Of a DNA stretch of 64,000 nt, positions 62,055 to 64,000 are shown piece after piece (position 1 is the first letter of the stretch; each line of letters begins with the position of its first letter). The stretch is from Bartonella raoultii (GTDB lineage: Bacteria > Pseudomonadota > Alphaproteobacteria > Rhizobiales > Rhizobiaceae). The translations under genes were made by a program, and so were the position numbers. Below the pieces are notes generated by a model. That model was not told the origin of the DNA. It made no database searches and worked only from the letters and a program-made list of their open reading frames with translations. The DNA is taken from the NCBI RefSeq assembly GCF_019659805.1, contig NZ_JAIFRO010000007.1, positions 1-64,000 of the forward strand, in the 5' to 3' direction.

Positions 62055-63263
62055 ATGGTAACAATGAAGGGCTTTTATAAAAAACATATTTTTGTAGTGA
62101 GGAGTGATTTTAGGATACGATATTTAGCAATTTTAGCTCTTTCTGTGGGAAGTTTTGCTATTGGTACTGCAGAATTTGTTGCAATGGGGTTACAGCCGGA
62201 GATGGCACAAAGCTCCCGTATTGATATTCCTACAGCGGGGCAATATGTTTCTGCTTATGCATTAGGCGTTGTGCTTGGAGCACCTCTTTTAGCTGTTGGG
62301 ACAGCTCATTTATCACGCAAAACTGTTTTGATAGGATTGATGTTTTTTTATGCGTTGGCAAATATTTCTAGTGCTTTTTTTACTGATTTTAGCATATTAG
62401 TAGTACTACGATTTATCAGTGGTCTTCCTCATGGCATCTATTTTGGACTTGCAGCTATGGTTGCTTCTGCAATGGTGGAAGTGCATGAACGTTCTAAAGC
62501 TGTTGGTTATGTAATGCTCGGTTTAACAATTGCGACAGTTTTGGGAGCACCCAGTGCAACTTGGATTGGTCAACTTATCGGCTGGAGAATCGCCTTTATT
62601 CTTGTAGGTATTATCGCTTTGTTGTGTTGTTTTCTTCTTGGGAAGTTTTTACCTTTTGATGTAAAAGGTAAAAAAACGAGCCCTTTACGAGAACTGGGAG
62701 CATTAAAGCAGAAACAAGTATGGTTGCTCTTGGCAATGGTGTCGGTGGGAGCATCAGGATTATTTTCTATTTTTACTTATATTAAATCAACTTTAATGCA
62801 TATTTCTGGTGTTTCGCTTCATTGGGTACCATTTATTCTTCCATTTGTTGGATTAGGAATGGTGGTAGGAAACCTTTTGGGCCCTAAATTTGCAATTAAA
62901 ATTGGTATTTCACCAATGATATTTTTTTCTATGCTTTGGAGTACATTTGTTTTTTTTCTTTTTTTCTTTTTGTCCTGTACTCCGTTTACTGCGGTTGTGG
63001 GATGTTTTTTTGTTGGTACTTCTTTTGCAGCTATGCCTTCTATACAAACAAAAATTATGGATGTTGCTGTGCGTGGAAAAATTTTGGCCGGAGCATTAAT
63101 GCAATCTGCTTTTAATGTTGCTAATGCTCTTGGTGCAGAAGCTGGATCGTGGACTTTAAAATTGGGCTATAGTTATGAATATACGGCTGTTCTTGGAGGT
63201 ATTTTAACCTTGTGTGGATTACTGATTTTTAGTATCTCATGGTATATAGAAAAGCGTACTTAA
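62055..63263 (+). CDS. MFS transporter, AraJ/DHA1-like efflux permease
   Basis: About 402-residue inner membrane carrier with 12 predicted membrane segments, beginning LAILALSVGSFAIGTAEFVA, a start typical of the AraJ/YdhP/NepI group of sugar or drug proton antiporters. The loop 2-3 motif is present in the form AVGTAHLSRKTVLIGL, and the motif C-like GLTIATVLGAPSATWIG in helix 5. Start ATG 62055 is a choice among several (TTG 62010, ATG 62064); no strong ribosome binding site decides it. Substrate cannot be predicted. Convergent with another MFS gene across a shared hairpin. Confidence 0.82.
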   Translation: MVTMKGFYKKHIFVVRSDFRIRYLAILALSVGSFAIGTAEFVAMGLQPEMAQSSRIDIPTAGQYVSAYALGVVLGAPLLAVGTAHLSRKTVLIGLMFFYALANISSAFFTDFSILVVLRFISGLPHGIYFGLAAMVASAMVEVHERSKAVGYVMLGLTIATVLGAPSATWIGQLIGWRIAFILVGIIALLCCFLLGKFLPFDVKGKKTSPLRELGALKQKQVWLLLAMVSVGASGLFSIFTYIKSTLMHISGVSLHWVPFILPFVGLGMVVGNLLGPKFAIKIGISPMIFFSMLWSTFVFFLFFFLSCTPFTAVVGCFFVGTSFAAMPSIQTKIMDVAVRGKILAGALMQSAFNVANALGAEAGSWTLKLGYSYEYTAVLGGILTLCGLLIFSISWYIEKRT

Positions 63264-63292
63264 TATTTTTTTCTGTTTTAGAAAATAATATT
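63262..63292. terminator. Bidirectional terminator between two MFS genes
   Basis: Positions 63262-63274 and 63280-63292 are inverse copies with one mismatch in 13, over a 5-base loop GTTTT. T-runs occur on both sides of the stem, so it can end transcripts from both directions. It overlaps the last bases of both genes. Confidence 0.7.
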
Positions 63293-64000
63293 TAATTATT
63301 TAATTGTCCTGTTGGGTTTTTAAATATTCTGTAGGAAACGCGTAAAGCAAACGGAATACCAATACAGAATAAAAGAGTGATGAGAACGATAAGAAGCGCT
63401 TTTGCTGCACAAATCATTCCTATTATTCCGCCAGGATTAAAGAGACCAGCAAGATTTGTGATTGTTCCTGCAAGTGTTGCGCTTAATGCAGCTGAAAAGA
63501 GCTGTACAGAGATAAGAGATTCGCTAGCACGTAGAGCATCTTCATCGTTTGCACATTGTAAAATTCGTGTTAACAAATGCGGCCATGCTACACCAGCACT
63601 AATACCGATAGAAAACAATGCTAAGCAAATAATAAAAATATATTCAGGTTTGGAAATCTCTGTTGGGATTAGCCATAAAAGAATGCTTATACCTAACAAG
63701 TTTAATATGGGGGAAAATATAATGATTCTGTGAATTTTTTTTGCAGATATACCGGCACTTAAGAGAGCTCCACATGTCCAGCCAAGACTCATGAGTGATG
63801 CTATATAACCAGCAATAAGCGGTGTTTGTCCATGCAGCTCTTGAAGAAACAGTGGAAAATATAATTCTATACTGTACACGATTGTTATAAAAATAAGTAT
63901 TAAGACATAAACGGGAAAAAATTCAGAAGAAAAGGAGAAGGACTTGTGTGGTAACATAGGATGAGGGGTGAATGATTCTATTTTTGCAAAAATAAAGAGA
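63292..64000 (-). CDS. MFS transporter, C-terminal part (runs off the window)
   Basis: The minus-strand frame is open from the right edge to the stop at 63292-63294, about 235 codons, so the 5' part lies beyond the window. An internal ATG at 63957 is not the true start: the residues before it (AKIESFTPHPMLPHKSF) resemble the conserved central loop of 14-helix DHA2-type drug transporters, E-x-PMLP-x-x-LF. About six to seven membrane segments follow, including YSIELYFPLFLQELHGQTPL, typical of helix 9-10 (ALYFPLYLQ...G.SPL). Drug or solute proton antiport is inferred; the substrate is unknown. Confidence 0.75.
   Translation of the reverse strand, partial: LFIFAKIESFTPHPMLPHKSFSFSSEFFPVYVLILIFITIVYSIELYFPLFLQELHGQTPLIAGYIASLMSLGWTCGALLSAGISAKKIHRIIIFSPILNLLGISILLWLIPTEISKPEYIFIICLALFSIGISAGVAWPHLLTRILQCANDEDALRASESLISVQLFSAALSATLAGTITNLAGLFNPGGIIGMICAAKALLIVLITLLFCIGIPFALRVSYRIFKNPTGQLNN

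Overview
The window is chromosomal DNA of an alphaproteobacterium of the order Rhizobiales, most likely a Bartonella species. The reasons are the low G+C content with very AT-rich spacers, an Omp25/hemin-binding-type outer membrane protein, rhizobial marker genes (a PopZ/DUF2497 protein next to valS, exoR, an ATP12-type chaperone, cyclophilin genes after coaD), alanine at the GyrA position equivalent to E. coli Ser83, and many decayed gene remnants. The genus call is inference from gene content; I could not run a database search.

Layout. 0-17 kb: an outer membrane beta-barrel protein with a repeat-coded loop, tRNA-Leu, ilvA, a small secreted protein, a DEAD-box helicase, tRNA-Asn and tRNA-Cys, pcm-tolC, popZ-valS, exoR, then on the minus strand a four-gene glutamate/aspartate ABC uptake operon (gltIJKL) and exonuclease III. 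17.3-36.3 kb: one long co-directional block joining the str (rpsL-rpsG-fusA-tuf), S10, spc and alpha operons, ending at rplQ with a strong terminator. 36.5-45.4 kb: a Do/HtrA-type protease, rarA, recA, alaS and an RluC-type pseudouridine synthase. 43.9-47.5 kb is the only accessory-looking zone: an ABC exporter fragment, an IS200/IS605 transposase fragment and a cluster of small membrane-protein frames. 47.5-64 kb: ATP12 chaperone, a second small secreted protein, glnB-glnA, uvrA and ssb (divergent), gyrA-coaD-two cyclophilins, tgt, and two convergent MFS transporters, the second running off the window.

How the genes work together. Most of the window is housekeeping: translation (ribosomal proteins, EF-G, EF-Tu, ValRS, AlaRS, tRNAs, tRNA/rRNA modification), DNA maintenance (recA, rarA, uvrA, ssb, gyrA, xth), nitrogen control (glnB-glnA), and envelope functions (Omp, TolC, Do protease, ExoR, exported cyclophilin, MFS pumps).

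The most interesting points are: a Tgt enzyme that appears to have lost three of its four structural zinc ligands, with no queA in its usual place beside it; two unlinked, diverged copies of an uncharacterised secreted protein family; a cluster of short membrane-protein genes beside an IS200 remnant; and an ExoR homologue, expected to act on the ExoS/ChvI-type system. I found no CRISPR array, no prophage, no rRNA operon and no convincing complete new defence or secretion system.
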